47,082 nt of DNA from Paludibacter sp. (lineage in GTDB: Bacteria; Bacteroidota; Bacteroidia; Bacteroidales; Paludibacteraceae), in contig JAQUWU010000038.1 of NCBI GenBank assembly GCA_028692715.1, positions 1 through 47,082 on the forward strand, in the 5' to 3' direction. The notes under the pieces were generated by a model, which saw only the letters and a program-made list of their open reading frames with translations, ran no database searches and had not been told where the DNA came from. Positions 8,891-19,200 of the stretch are shown one piece after another (the first letter of the stretch is position 1; each line of letters starts with the position of its first letter). Made by a program: the position numbers and the translations under genes.

Positions 8891-10964
8891 ATTTCACCAA
8901 CGGCATCCAAACGGTCATATCCATTTTTCCACGATTGCCCCATGCATAATAAGGTATTAGTTTAACATTTACAGTTTTAGTTGATTTTCCTATCTCGCGA
9001 TACAAGGTGTTTTTCCACGAATCTTCGTTTGCCAAACGGGCTGTACCTTTTAAGGCAACGATTGGACTTCCATCAATAACTATTTTTTCGGGTGTCAGTT
9101 TAATATCAGCTGGAATCATCACATCATCTATTTTTTTGCCATCGGCAATGTCCATTCCTTCCAGACAATAAACAATCGGTCCACGCTTTACAGCAGTTTG
9201 GTTACGGGTTTCTTCAACTAATGGATTTGATTCGATTAATCTCACTTTCATTTCCATGTTCAATTCTATCTTATCGCCTTTTTTCCATTGACGGTTAATA
9301 GATGTATAGGTATTTGCTTTGTTATCGGATACAAAACTTTCTCCGTTTACAGTTATTGTTGCATTGTCGCACCATTCGGGAATGCGTAAATTGATAGAAA
9401 AGATTTTTTTCTTAGGCGTCTTATCCACCACAATTGTCACTTTTCCATCCCAAGGATAATCAGTTGTTTGTGTCAGTTTCACTTCTTGTTTTGGTTCTAA
9501 GGTAGTGTTGAACTCGCTTCCACCATACAAGTTACACCAAATATTATTTTTCCCAACAGAATATGCATAGTCCTGAGCTTCACAAAGTGTACGAACTGTA
9601 TTTGGCGGACAACAGTTGCATTTTTTTATATACACTTCACGTTCCTTCGACCAACGCAGTGTGTAAGGTAAATCTTCTGAAATTCGGAGCGGATTGGTGT
9701 AGAAAAAGCGTTTTCCATCCAAACTCACACCACTCAACACACTGTTGTACAAAGCTGTTTCGAGTACATCGGCATATTTTGCATCACCCGACACTTGTAG
9801 CATGCGCCAGTTGAATAACATATTTCCAATATTAGCGCAGGTTTCGTTATGTGCAGTTGAGTTTGGTAACTGATAAGGTCGACCATAACTCTGATGTACT
9901 TTTTGGATACTATCAGGCTTGTAATTAGTGCCATCAGGCGAAGTACCATCATACAAAGCACCACAAGCTCCGGTAATATACATTTTACGGGTTGTAATGT
10001 CTTTCCAGATACTTTCCAGATTGTCCAACAATAATTTTTCTCCGGTTTCGGCATATACATCGGCAACACCGGCATACAAATAATTCGCACGAACCGCATG
10101 TCCCATAGCCGTTTTTTGCTGACGAAAAGGAACACGATCCTGATTATCGTCGGTACCATTTTCAACCATACCACGAATATTAATCAGGTTTTTCGAAAGT
10201 TCAAGATAACGTGGATTACCCGTTTCGCGATACATTTCGGAAACTCCCATATAATGTGATGGACATATAGCATTACGCGCCAGTTCAGCAGATGCCGTTT
10301 CGTAAAAATGGCACAGAAAATCGGTTGCTTTTACTGCCACATTAAAAAGTGTAGTTTTACCAGTTGCGCGTTTGTGAATAATCCCGGCCATCATCAAATG
10401 TCCAAGATTGTAGGTTTCGAAATTCAGTCGATTTTCAAAAGCCTTGTCATTTTTCTTTCCAGTTTTTGTTCCAGTTTCTACACTTTCGTTACTATGCGAA
10501 TCAATTCCTTTATTCATTTCGGCAATAATTACCGGTGTATGAATATATCCATCAGCACGTTGTACTTTTATAATAGTGGCAATAATCTTATCCATCAAAG
10601 CATCCAATTTTGGATCTTTTGTAACCGCATAAACAGATGCTACTCCTTCGAGCCATTTGTAAAAATCACCATCATGAAAAGGAGGTCCAGCATGGCTGCC
10701 CTCAGCTTCTCCGGCTGCAATTTCAAAATTTCTAAACGAATGACTTAGATCAGGATTATCAAAAGTTTTCCACATGGATAGAATCATGCTGTCTTTGAAA
10801 ACTGAATATCTCTCCGCCCAAAAACCATTTGTCCATTTAACTGCGTCAATATTTGTACTGCTCATTTTGGCAAACTTACTGGCCGAAGTGTTTGTCAAAC
10901 CTTTGTTTTGAGCAGTTATAGTTAAAACAACAAATAAGAAAGTGATAAATAGGGATTTTCTCAT
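8889..10964 (-). CDS. GH127 glycoside hydrolase
   Basis: A 691-aa secreted protein (signal peptide MRKSLFITFLFVVLTITAQ) with the DUF1680/GH127 fold: an (alpha/alpha)6 barrel followed by beta-sandwich domains. The family's metal-linked active site is complete. Glu374 and Cys376 lie in HNETCANIGN, and Cys451-Cys452 lie in KKCNCCPPNT; spacing matches Glu338/Cys340/Cys417/Cys418 of the beta-L-arabinofuranosidase HypBA1. In RG-II systems a GH127 (BT1003) removes aceric acid from chain B, and its gene sits next to GH141 as here, so that role is more likely than plain arabinofuranosidase. Substrate is inferred from synteny. It is the first gene of the minus-strand operon, with a good promoter upstream. 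Its stop codon touches a copy of the junction repeat. Confidence 0.88.
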   Translation of the reverse strand: MRKSLFITFLFVVLTITAQNKGLTNTSASKFAKMSSTNIDAVKWTNGFWAERYSVFKDSMILSMWKTFDNPDLSHSFRNFEIAAGEAEGSHAGPPFHDGDFYKWLEGVASVYAVTKDPKLDALMDKIIATIIKVQRADGYIHTPVIIAEMNKGIDSHSNESVETGTKTGKKNDKAFENRLNFETYNLGHLMMAGIIHKRATGKTTLFNVAVKATDFLCHFYETASAELARNAICPSHYMGVSEMYRETGNPRYLELSKNLINIRGMVENGTDDNQDRVPFRQQKTAMGHAVRANYLYAGVADVYAETGEKLLLDNLESIWKDITTRKMYITGACGALYDGTSPDGTNYKPDSIQKVHQSYGRPYQLPNSTAHNETCANIGNMLFNWRMLQVSGDAKYADVLETALYNSVLSGVSLDGKRFFYTNPLRISEDLPYTLRWSKEREVYIKKCNCCPPNTVRTLCEAQDYAYSVGKNNIWCNLYGGSEFNTTLEPKQEVKLTQTTDYPWDGKVTIVVDKTPKKKIFSINLRIPEWCDNATITVNGESFVSDNKANTYTSINRQWKKGDKIELNMEMKVRLIESNPLVEETRNQTAVKRGPIVYCLEGMDIADGKKIDDVMIPADIKLTPEKIVIDGSPIVALKGTARLANEDSWKNTLYREIGKSTKTVNVKLIPYYAWGNRGKMDMTVWMPLVK

Positions 10965-11086
10965 AATAATAAAAAGATGATTTTCTAAAAAAATGATTGA
11001 ACGTTATAATGAAGCACTTGTTTGCAAATTTAAGAGTAGAAAAGATACGACTTTCGTATTTTTTCGAAACTCTACAAAAAACAAAG

Positions 11087-11118
11087 CAAATATAAGTCAT
11101 TTTTTTACTTTACGCAAA
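11087..11118 (-). promoter_or_regulatory. Promoter of the GH127 operon
   Basis: On the minus strand a TTTG (11118-11115) is followed after exactly 20 nt by TATATTTG (11094-11087). This matches the Bacteroidota housekeeping promoter (TTTG, 19-21 nt, TAnnTTTG). Transcription would start near 11080, leaving a leader of roughly 115 nt before GH127. Confidence 0.6.
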
Positions 11119-11204
11119 TTCAATCTGGTTTAGTGACTTTCATTAAACAGATATTGTTATTAAGACGCATTTTTACTTTGTATTGTACTATTGAATAAAA
11201 ACAA

Positions 11205-11236
11205 AAAAACTCCTGAACTTACATCCAGGAGTTTTT
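11205..11236 (-). terminator. Terminator after the first T9SS protein gene
   Basis: Perfect 11-bp stem AAAAACTCCTG / CAGGAGTTTTT around a 10-nt loop, 20 nt past the stop at 11257. On the minus strand the stem ends in a run of T. It separates this gene from the GH127 operon. Confidence 0.85.
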
Positions 11237-11256
11237 CAAATTATTTATTTAGTCAA

Positions 11257-12876
11257 TTATTGAACGACTACTTTTTGAACTAATTTACCTGTTTTAACAA
11301 CATAAGCACCTTGTGAAACCTGAATCCCTTTTTTAGCTAATTCAGGACTAACAATTTTTACAGTTTGTCCGGCAAGGTTTGTTACATACACATCTTCCTC
11401 TGCATTATAAGCATAAATACTACTATTAAATGCAGTAACTCTTAAAGCATTTTGACCAATTACAGGAGCGGCTGAAGGAGTTACCCCTATTGCACCAATA
11501 TTATACCATATACGTGTACCATTAGTAATTTCTAATCTTGTTGAACTGGTAACATCAAGACCGATCGTAGCATTCAATGTTACTTCGAGAGTATCATTAG
11601 AATACGCTGCACCTTCGGCCATCGGTATAGTTAATTTATAAACGGTTGTTCCATCAGATTCAACTAATGTATAAGGTACGTCAACTGTAAATTGTCCCGA
11701 AGCGTCTTTAGATTTTACTGCTCCTGTAGTAGGGAAAGCAAATTTTGCATTGTGATATTTGTCAGTATTATCTTCAGTTAAAACAATATCAGAAGTTCTG
11801 TTAATACTAGTCAAAAGAATTTTAATTGGAGATTCAGTGTCACTTGTTACTTCAACTTTATTTCCTCCTGAAAAGTCGTCACTTGTAGTCACTACCGGAG
11901 CGCCATTGTTGTGATTAATATACGCATTACTAGTTGCATTTGCAGGGACAACCCAAGAAGCAGGAATATAAGATACTTCTATGTTATCAACACCAAGAAC
12001 AGGTTCAAAAATTCCGGGAGCTATATTTGTACCAGTACCACTTGTATAAAGCATTACAGCTACATAATTTCCATTAATTTCTTCAGTTGTCATGCCAATT
12101 GCTTGGGCAACATTAATTTTTACTCTTGCTCTTGTACTATCAGTTGTTGTAGCGTAAATGCTATCCACAACATATAATTTATCTGTGCCTACTGTAGAAT
12201 AATATGAACTTACATTCGCTGCAGTGATAGTATCTAAATCGGCTACCGTTTTAAAACCGTTGTTGCCAAAACCATTATTTATTTTTCCGCCCAATTCAAC
12301 AATCATTTTATATTGAGCTGTTTTACCTGAATTACCGGTATCATAAGTCAATAATTCGAAACTTAAATCTGAACCAATAACGCCTATGTTTGTAAGATTT
12401 GCTCGTAAAGCAAAAATACTTCTTTTATACATTCCTGGATAATTAATCCAAACCTGATCAGTAGCAGCTGCATCCAAATCAACAATAAAGTTTCCTTCTT
12501 TCCAATACTCTTGAACCGGGCTCCAAATTGGCAATGTGTCAGCCGTAGCAAAGCTCAATAATTCAGGGATATCTTTGATACGATGAAAATTTGCTCCTGA
12601 ACCAATTTTGTTTGTTTTTTTTCCTTTAATAACATCTGCCATTCCTACCGGAGCTTCAGATGAAATAGCAATACTTTGAAATGCTTTGAAATTGTTATCA
12701 GATCCACTTTTTCCATAATCGAGGTCTGAAGTGAAGTTAAAGGCCATTTTAAATGAGCCATCGCCATTGTCAATGGCACCGTCACCACCAATCTGGGTGT
12801 TTGTTCTGTCTTTTCTTAACTGGGCAAAAGCTGTCACTGACAAGGCCATTAACCCGAATAAAAGTAATTTTTTCAT
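11257..12876 (-). CDS. T9SS-exported protein of unknown function (paralog 1)
   Basis: 539 aa when started at MKKLLLFGLM (codon 12876-12874); a Met at 12927 would add 17 residues before the signal peptide. After the signal peptide (cleavage near AFAQ) it appears all-beta: an N-terminal domain (about 20-320) and a second domain (about 325-460) starting near SWVVPANATSNAYINHNNG. The last 75 residues form a T9SS-type sorting domain (VYVTNLAGQTVKIV ... GAYVVKTGKLVQKVVV). I do not recognise a catalytic motif. It is a clear paralog of the next gene upstream (shared NHNNG.PVVTTS, KDASGQFTVDVPYT and RLEITNG motifs). It is flanked by its own terminator, so it is probably monocistronic. A surface glycan-binding role is possible but not shown. 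Confidence 0.75.
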   Translation of the reverse strand: MKKLLLFGLMALSVTAFAQLRKDRTNTQIGGDGAIDNGDGSFKMAFNFTSDLDYGKSGSDNNFKAFQSIAISSEAPVGMADVIKGKKTNKIGSGANFHRIKDIPELLSFATADTLPIWSPVQEYWKEGNFIVDLDAAATDQVWINYPGMYKRSIFALRANLTNIGVIGSDLSFELLTYDTGNSGKTAQYKMIVELGGKINNGFGNNGFKTVADLDTITAANVSSYYSTVGTDKLYVVDSIYATTTDSTRARVKINVAQAIGMTTEEINGNYVAVMLYTSGTGTNIAPGIFEPVLGVDNIEVSYIPASWVVPANATSNAYINHNNGAPVVTTSDDFSGGNKVEVTSDTESPIKILLTSINRTSDIVLTEDNTDKYHNAKFAFPTTGAVKSKDASGQFTVDVPYTLVESDGTTVYKLTIPMAEGAAYSNDTLEVTLNATIGLDVTSSTRLEITNGTRIWYNIGAIGVTPSAAPVIGQNALRVTAFNSSIYAYNAEEDVYVTNLAGQTVKIVSPELAKKGIQVSQGAYVVKTGKLVQKVVVQ

Positions 12877-13238
12877 AAAGCAATTTGTTTTAAATAATTT
12901 AGAGAATTTGTGTAATTTTAAAAACATGACGCAGTCAAAGTTTTTCGTGTACTCAAAATAAAATTAACAAACAGCTTTTGGACAACTAAAACAATACAAT
13001 TTCAGTTCGAATTTTAACTACATTACGACCTGTATTTCAAAAGGTAAAAAAACATATAAACTTTTGATTTACTACACATTGACCAACAACTCATTTATTA
13101 CTTTTGAACAGCCTGAATTTCAGATATAGGATTTTTGAAAGTTTAACAAAAAAAAATGTATTTAAGATTGTAAATCAATCACTAAAATGGCTTATATTTT
13201 TCAAATTCGTATTTATAAATTTGATTCAAATTTCTTCA
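12877..13238. other. Gene-free gap between the two T9SS paralogs
   Basis: About 360 AT-rich bases hold no supported ORF on either strand and no close match to TAnnTTTG on the minus strand. It presumably carries the promoter of the 11257-12876 gene, which I could not locate. Confidence 0.5.
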
Positions 13239-13274
13239 AAAAAAACTCCGAAATTTTCATTCCGGAGTTTTTTT
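13239..13274 (-). terminator. Terminator after the second T9SS protein gene
   Basis: 12-bp stem AAAAAAACTCCG / CGGAGTTTTTTT with a 12-nt loop, 27 nt past the stop at 13301. The stem core ACTCC/GGAGT is the same as in the terminator at 11205-11236, in line with duplication of the gene with its 3' flank. Confidence 0.85.
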
Positions 13275-13300
13275 AGTTGACGTTATTAAAAAAATTGTCT

Positions 13301-14935
13301 TTATTTTACCATCACTTTTTGAACGAACGATCCGGTTTTTACAATATATATTCCACTCTGAATTTGTAAGCCACTAGCTGCTTCAGCAGGAGTTGCTACT
13401 TTTACTCTTTGTCCGGCAAGATTAGTAATAACTACATTTTCAGAAGCATTTGCAGCAAAAACAATATTTTTTGAACCATATATTACGATATCTGAATTTT
13501 TAGTTTTATTAGCTCCGGTTCCCAAATCTCCAATTGCAGAGATATTATACCAAAAACGAATACCATTTGTTATTTCAAGACGTTCTTGCACAGTTTGATT
13601 TAATGCAACTCCTGTAGCGGTAAGGGTAACTTCAAGATCATCATTTACAGAACCTGTTGCAGGAGCTGGGATGGTTAGCGAGAAGATCATATTAGTTGTT
13701 CCATCATAAGGAACATAAGTATAAGGTACATCAATAGTATATCCTCCTTCTGAATCTTTTGCTTTTACAGCTCCAGTTAGAGCAAAAAAGAATTTCGTGC
13801 TATGAAAACTTTCATTATTTCCCTCTTTAATATTTATTGTTCCAATACGATCAGATCCTTTCAGCATAATTTTAACAGGTGAGTCTGCATTTACATATAC
13901 AGGAACTGCAGTACCTCCACTTACATCCGCAGAAGTTGTAACAACAGGATTACCATTATTATGATTCCAGGTACTTCCTTCAATAACGCCTGCAGGCATC
14001 TGCCATGAAGCAGCAGAATAGATGAGTACAAAATTATCAAAAATGATAATAGGATCAACTGCAACAGGTATATTATTTTCGTCAACGGCATTTGGTAATC
14101 CGTCAACAATATTTGAAGCATTAGAAGTTCCTAGTGTTTTTATTACAATATATAAGTTTTTATTTGATAAAGCTGATGAACTAACACCTATTTCCTGAGC
14201 AACTTTTACATTCTTTGCACCATTTCCGGTTGTATATACGTCAACTTTTGAACCAATAAGATTTGCATCAGAAACAGAACCCGAATATACTGCCATTTCG
14301 TAAGTAGCTGTTTTTCCTGTTGTACCTAGATCATATGTATTAATATCAAAAGTAATATCTTCCGGACATGCTTTGCTACTGTAATCGAATCGATACAAAT
14401 ATTCAATTTTCTTTGCCTTACCTGGATACATACCAAATGCAATCTCATCTGTTCCTACATTAAACAAACATGCTGCAGGTCTTGACAATGAATCACTTGT
14501 ATTACCATTGACAGTAGAAGTTGTACCTTTAACAGAGTGAATTAAATATTGTTTCAATGAATCTAAACTTGCTACACGTCCTGGGTTACCATTACTTCCA
14601 GCATTATTACATTTAAAACTGCCATTTTCATAAGCAGAAGTTGTAGTATTATCAAGAAATGCTTTTACCTGAATACCTTTTTGAGTTTGAAGTGTTTTCT
14701 TGTACACGGAGTCCTTTCCAATATTTGCTCCCACAGTAACCTTTGCCCATGCAGAAACTGGAGTGGCAGTTGTAGTTTTAAAATCTAAAATCAATGTGTC
14801 TTGATTAGCTGTATTAACAGCTTTCAATTCTTGTCCAACATAAGATGAAGTGTTATACGTTGACCATCTAATTTGTGCAAATGCACTACCAAAAATAAAT
14901 ACACTCAAGAGCGTGGAAAGTAATAATTTTTTCAT
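13301..14935 (-). CDS. T9SS-exported protein of unknown function (paralog 2)
   Basis: 544 aa with signal peptide (MKKLLLSTLLSVFIFGSAFA). It is predicted all-beta, with an N-terminal domain whose core includes YDLGTTGKTATYEMAVYSG and a second domain beginning SWQMPAGVIEGSTWNHNNG. It ends in a T9SS sorting domain (VVITNLAGQRVKVATPAEAA ... GIYIVKTGSFVQKVMV). The C-terminal 230 residues align well with the downstream paralog, while the N-terminal domains are more diverged. It is transcribed divergently from the GH43 gene across a 245-bp spacer. No enzyme motif is visible; function unknown. The context suggests a surface or secreted helper for pectin, but that is inference. Confidence 0.75.
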   Translation of the reverse strand: MKKLLLSTLLSVFIFGSAFAQIRWSTYNTSSYVGQELKAVNTANQDTLILDFKTTTATPVSAWAKVTVGANIGKDSVYKKTLQTQKGIQVKAFLDNTTTSAYENGSFKCNNAGSNGNPGRVASLDSLKQYLIHSVKGTTSTVNGNTSDSLSRPAACLFNVGTDEIAFGMYPGKAKKIEYLYRFDYSSKACPEDITFDINTYDLGTTGKTATYEMAVYSGSVSDANLIGSKVDVYTTGNGAKNVKVAQEIGVSSSALSNKNLYIVIKTLGTSNASNIVDGLPNAVDENNIPVAVDPIIIFDNFVLIYSAASWQMPAGVIEGSTWNHNNGNPVVTTSADVSGGTAVPVYVNADSPVKIMLKGSDRIGTINIKEGNNESFHSTKFFFALTGAVKAKDSEGGYTIDVPYTYVPYDGTTNMIFSLTIPAPATGSVNDDLEVTLTATGVALNQTVQERLEITNGIRFWYNISAIGDLGTGANKTKNSDIVIYGSKNIVFAANASENVVITNLAGQRVKVATPAEAASGLQIQSGIYIVKTGSFVQKVMVK

Positions 14936-15180
14936 AAAATTTGTTTTTTTTAATTAATTAATTGAGAATTAAAGTATTATAGAATTAGATATTGCTTTAT
15001 TTTCAACATTTTTAAGTATGAAAATTTGTATGTGAATATTGATTTAATATAAGGCAATTTAAGATTTAAACTGTACTCATTTTTAATGACAAATAAATCA
15101 ATATTTTAAAAATATTTTTTTTGAGTACTTTCTACACTTTTATACGTCATAAAACAACAAGAATGCATTACCCTATTTAC

Positions 15181-16140
15181 ATGAATAAAAAAAGTACGTA
15201 CAAACCGATATTTCTCCTTTTAATATTTTTTCATCTTATTGTATTTCAGTCATGTGACTCTAATAAAGAATTATATATTTCTACTTCTTTTCATGAACCT
15301 GCAACTGAAGGATTGCGTTTTATATACAGCGAAGATGGATTAATCTGGGACACTATACCCGGTATTTGGCTCAAACCAATTGTCGGCAATCAAAAAGTAT
15401 TACGCGACCCATCAATTGCAAAGACTCCGGATGGTGTTTTCCATTTGGTTTGGACTTCCAGCTGGAAAGGTGATCTTGGGTTTGGTTATGCCGAATCGAA
15501 AGACTTAATTCACTGGTCGAAACCAAGACTGATTGAGGTAATGAAAAACGAACCTACAACCATAAATGTATGGGCACCTGATATTTTTTACGATAATGAA
15601 AATAATCAGTTTGTAGTCGTTTGGGCATCCTGTGTTCCCGGAAAATTTCCTGATGGTGTAGAAGAAATAGAAAACAATCACCGCTTATATTACATAACAA
15701 CCAAAGATTTCAAAACAATTTCCGATACAAAACTATTATATGAACCGGGATTTAGCTCCATTGATGCCACCATTGTGAAACGCGAATCATCGGATTATGT
15801 ATTGGTATTTAAGGATAATACAAGACCAAACCGAAATTTAAAAATCGCCTTTGCAACATCACCTACAGGGCCTTACAGAGCACCTTCTACAACTTTTTCT
15901 GAAGACTTTGTTGAGGGTCCCACTGTAATAAAGAAAGATAATGATTATCTGATTTATTTTGATGAATACAAAACATCAACATACGGTGCAGTAAAAACCA
16001 ACGATTTTATACATTTTCAAAATATATCAAATAAAATATCCGTTCCGGTTGGTCATAAACATGGGACAATATTTAAAGCGCCTGCCACAATAATTAGCAA
16101 TTTGAAAAAGTACTACGAACTTAATCATCAGTATAAATAA
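15181..16140 (+). CDS. GH43 family glycosidase, lipoprotein
   Basis: 320 aa started at ATG 15181 (MNKKSTYKPIF); the frame continues upstream only to a TTG that gives no better signal. The signal ends in a lipobox-like LIVFQSC (Cys25), so it is probably lipid-anchored. It has a five-bladed propeller with GH43 landmarks: LRDPS (Asp76, candidate base), VWAPD (131-134), SSIDATIV (Asp195, pKa-modulating position) and FVEGP (Glu245, candidate acid). The length is normal for a single-domain GH43. In the B. thetaiotaomicron RG-II locus a GH43 gene lies next to the GH143-GH142 gene, as here. An arabinofuranosidase or related exo-activity is likely; the exact linkage is unknown. It is the first gene of the central plus-strand cluster. 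Confidence 0.78.
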   Translation: MNKKSTYKPIFLLLIFFHLIVFQSCDSNKELYISTSFHEPATEGLRFIYSEDGLIWDTIPGIWLKPIVGNQKVLRDPSIAKTPDGVFHLVWTSSWKGDLGFGYAESKDLIHWSKPRLIEVMKNEPTTINVWAPDIFYDNENNQFVVVWASCVPGKFPDGVEEIENNHRLYYITTKDFKTISDTKLLYEPGFSSIDATIVKRESSDYVLVFKDNTRPNRNLKIAFATSPTGPYRAPSTTFSEDFVEGPTVIKKDNDYLIYFDEYKTSTYGAVKTNDFIHFQNISNKISVPVGHKHGTIFKAPATIISNLKKYYELNHQYK

Positions 16141-16250
16141 GTCAACTGTATTAACAGTAACTCTTTCGTTGATTTTTATTGAGTATTTTTTCAAAATTAC
16201 AAAATTCAGAAATTACTGCTTATATTTGTAAAACTTTCATTTCCATTAAT

Positions 16251-19200
16251 ATGAAGATTATATCTATTAAAATTTTTCTTCTCGTAGCACTTCCTTTTAT
16301 AACAAATGACGTTGTTTTCGCTAAGGAGAAAATTCATTATACCGGCTCAACACTTTCCAACCCGACCTACCACGACGGACAACTTTCTCCTATTGTAGGA
16401 GTACACAATATACAGGTAATGCGCGTTAACAGGGAACATCCGGATGCATCCAACTGCAATGGCTGGACCTACAATCATCAACCTATGATGGCCTATTGGA
16501 ATGGAAAATTCTACCTGCAATTTCTGAGTGATGAAGTAAGCGAACATATTCCACCATCACAGACCTTTTTGCAAACATCTACAGATGGTTATAGTTGGAC
16601 AAATCCGCAAGTTTTATTCCCTATTTATAAAGTTCCCGATGGTTTTACAAAACCAGACATTTCAGATGTAGCTAACAACCTAACTGCCATTATGCATCAA
16701 CGGGTTGGTTTCTACGTTAGTAAATCCAATCGCCTTATCACTATGGCTTTTTATGGTGTGGCATTGAACAGTAAAGATGGTCCGAATGATGGAAACGGTA
16801 TTGGTCGTGTGGTTCGTGAAATAAAAAAAGATGGATCTTACGGACCAATTTATTTTATCCATTACAATCACGGTTTTAATGCTAAAAATACCGATTATCC
16901 AAATTTTACAAAAAGCAAAGATAAAGATTTTGTAAAAAGTTGTCAGGAAATACTCGACAATCCATTGTATATGATGCAATGGGTGGAAGAGTCAGACAGA
17001 GGTGATAAAATCATTCCTTTCAATAGAGAGTTACAGGCATTTAATTACTACCATTTGCCCGACGGAAATATTGCCTGTTTATGGAAACACGCCTTGACTT
17101 CAATAAGTACAGATGGTGGAAAAACATGGGACGAAAATGTGCAACGTGCACAGGGTTTTGTGAACAGTAATGCCAAAATTTGGGGACAGCACTTAACCGA
17201 TGGAAGTTATGCAACTGTTTATAATCCTTCCGAATTCCGTTGGCCGTTAGCTATTTCCACTTCAGCTGATGGTCTGAATTATACAACACTGAATCTAGTA
17301 CATGGCGAGATAAGTTCTATGCGTTACGGTGGAAACTACAAATCGTACGGACCACAATACGTTCGCGGCATTCAGGAAGGAAACGGAATTCCGCCTGATA
17401 AAAATATGTGGGTTGCCTATAGCGTAAACAAAGAGGATATATGGGTTTCGAAAATTCCGGTTCCGATCAAAATTAATCCGACTTCACAAGCTGACGATAA
17501 TTTTGAGAAATACAACAATATCTCGGAATTGGCTGACTGGAACATTTACTCGCCACTTTGGGCACCTGTATCGTTGGAAAAAGTAAATGGTAAAAACTGG
17601 CTGACGTTAAAAGATAAAGATCCATTTAGTTTTGCCAAAGTTGTTCGAAAAATACCGGCCACTAAAGAGCTAAAAGTATCGTTTAATTTGATAGCCGATC
17701 AAACAAAAAACGGCATTTTTCGTATTGAATTTATGGATAATAAAGGAATTGTCTGTTCGCGGTTGGAATTGACGGATGAAGGAATATTTCGTGCCAAAGT
17801 AGGCTACAGATTTTCTAATATAATGAAATATGAATCAGGTAAAAATTATCAGGTTGAAGCTATACTTTCGACCACCAACCGCAATATAACAATTTTTGTT
17901 GATGGTAAACAAGTTGGACTCAGGATGTTTTTTGCTCCGGTTAGTTCTATCGAACGTATTGCTTTTAGCACGGGCGAAACCAACGAATTCCCAACTGCGG
18001 AAACGCCAACCGATCAAAACTACGACCTGCCAAACGCAGGAGAACAGGATTCACTTGCTGTTTTCAAAATTGCCAATTTTAAGACTGAATCGTTGGATGC
18101 TAATGCATCGGCTTCTATACTAAAATTTGTAGATTTTAAACATTACGTGGATTATTTCAACACGATGGAAGATGAAAATATTGTTCAAGCCATACCAAAT
18201 TCTCAAGCATCTGAATGGATGGAGCAAAATATCCCATTGTTTGAATGTCCCCAAAAGAATTTTGAAGAAATGTTCTACTTTCGCTGGTGGACATTGCGCA
18301 AACACATTGAAAAAACACCGGTTGGTTATGCTTTTACAGAGTTTTTAGTAAACCGGACGTATGCCGACAAATATAATTTAATATCCTGCGCCTTGGGTCA
18401 TCACATGTACGAAAGTCGCTGGTTGCGCGATACAACTTATATGAATCAGGATATTAAAACCTGGTATCGTGGCAATGAAGGAGTACCCATGAAAAAAATG
18501 ATGAATTTTAGTTCATGGAATATAGATGCACAGTTGAACCGCTATTTTGTGACTAGTGATAAAACGTTTTTATTGGAAATGCTCAACGATATGGAAGCAG
18601 AATATGCTCGTTGGGAAAACTCACACCGACTAAGAAACGGTCTTTACTGGCAAGGCGATGTGCAAGACGGCACGGAAGAAACCATCAGCGGTGGACGACA
18701 CAAACAATATGCACGTCCAACCATCAATAGTTATATGTACGGTAATGCCAAAGCTTTATCTATAATTGAAAAACTTGCCGGGAACGATGAAAAATCAAAA
18801 ATCTATAGTTTAAAAGCCGACACGCTAAAAAATCTTGTTGAAACTAAACTTTGGAGCGGAAAACAAGGATTTTTTGAAACGATGAGAAAAGATACCTTGG
18901 CCAATGTACGGGAGTTTATTGGCTATTTACCTTGGTATTTCAATATGCCTTCGTGTTCAAAATATGATAACGCATGGACTGAATTAGCCAACGAAAAAGG
19001 ATTCTCTGCTCCATACGGAATGACTACTGCCGAGCAACGTCACCCTGAATTTCGCACTCGAGGCGTTGGAAAATGTGAATGGGATGGAGCTATTTGGCCT
19101 TTTGCCACATCGCAAGTACTGACAGCGATGGCTAATTTCATGAACAACTATCCACAAAAAGTAACTAACGACAGCATATATTTTAGTCAATTAGAAAAAC

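Noticed and set aside
10876-11100. 74-aa minus-strand frame overlapping the GH127 start
   Set aside because: It lies in the promoter-leader region, overlaps the GH127 signal peptide in another frame, and has no domain or conservation clue.
15121-15180. TTG start giving a longer GH43 protein
   Set aside because: The extra residues do not form a signal peptide, while ATG 15181 gives a proper lipoprotein signal. The same reasoning rejects non-ATG extensions of the genes at 16251, 22519, 30299, 35263 and 37526.
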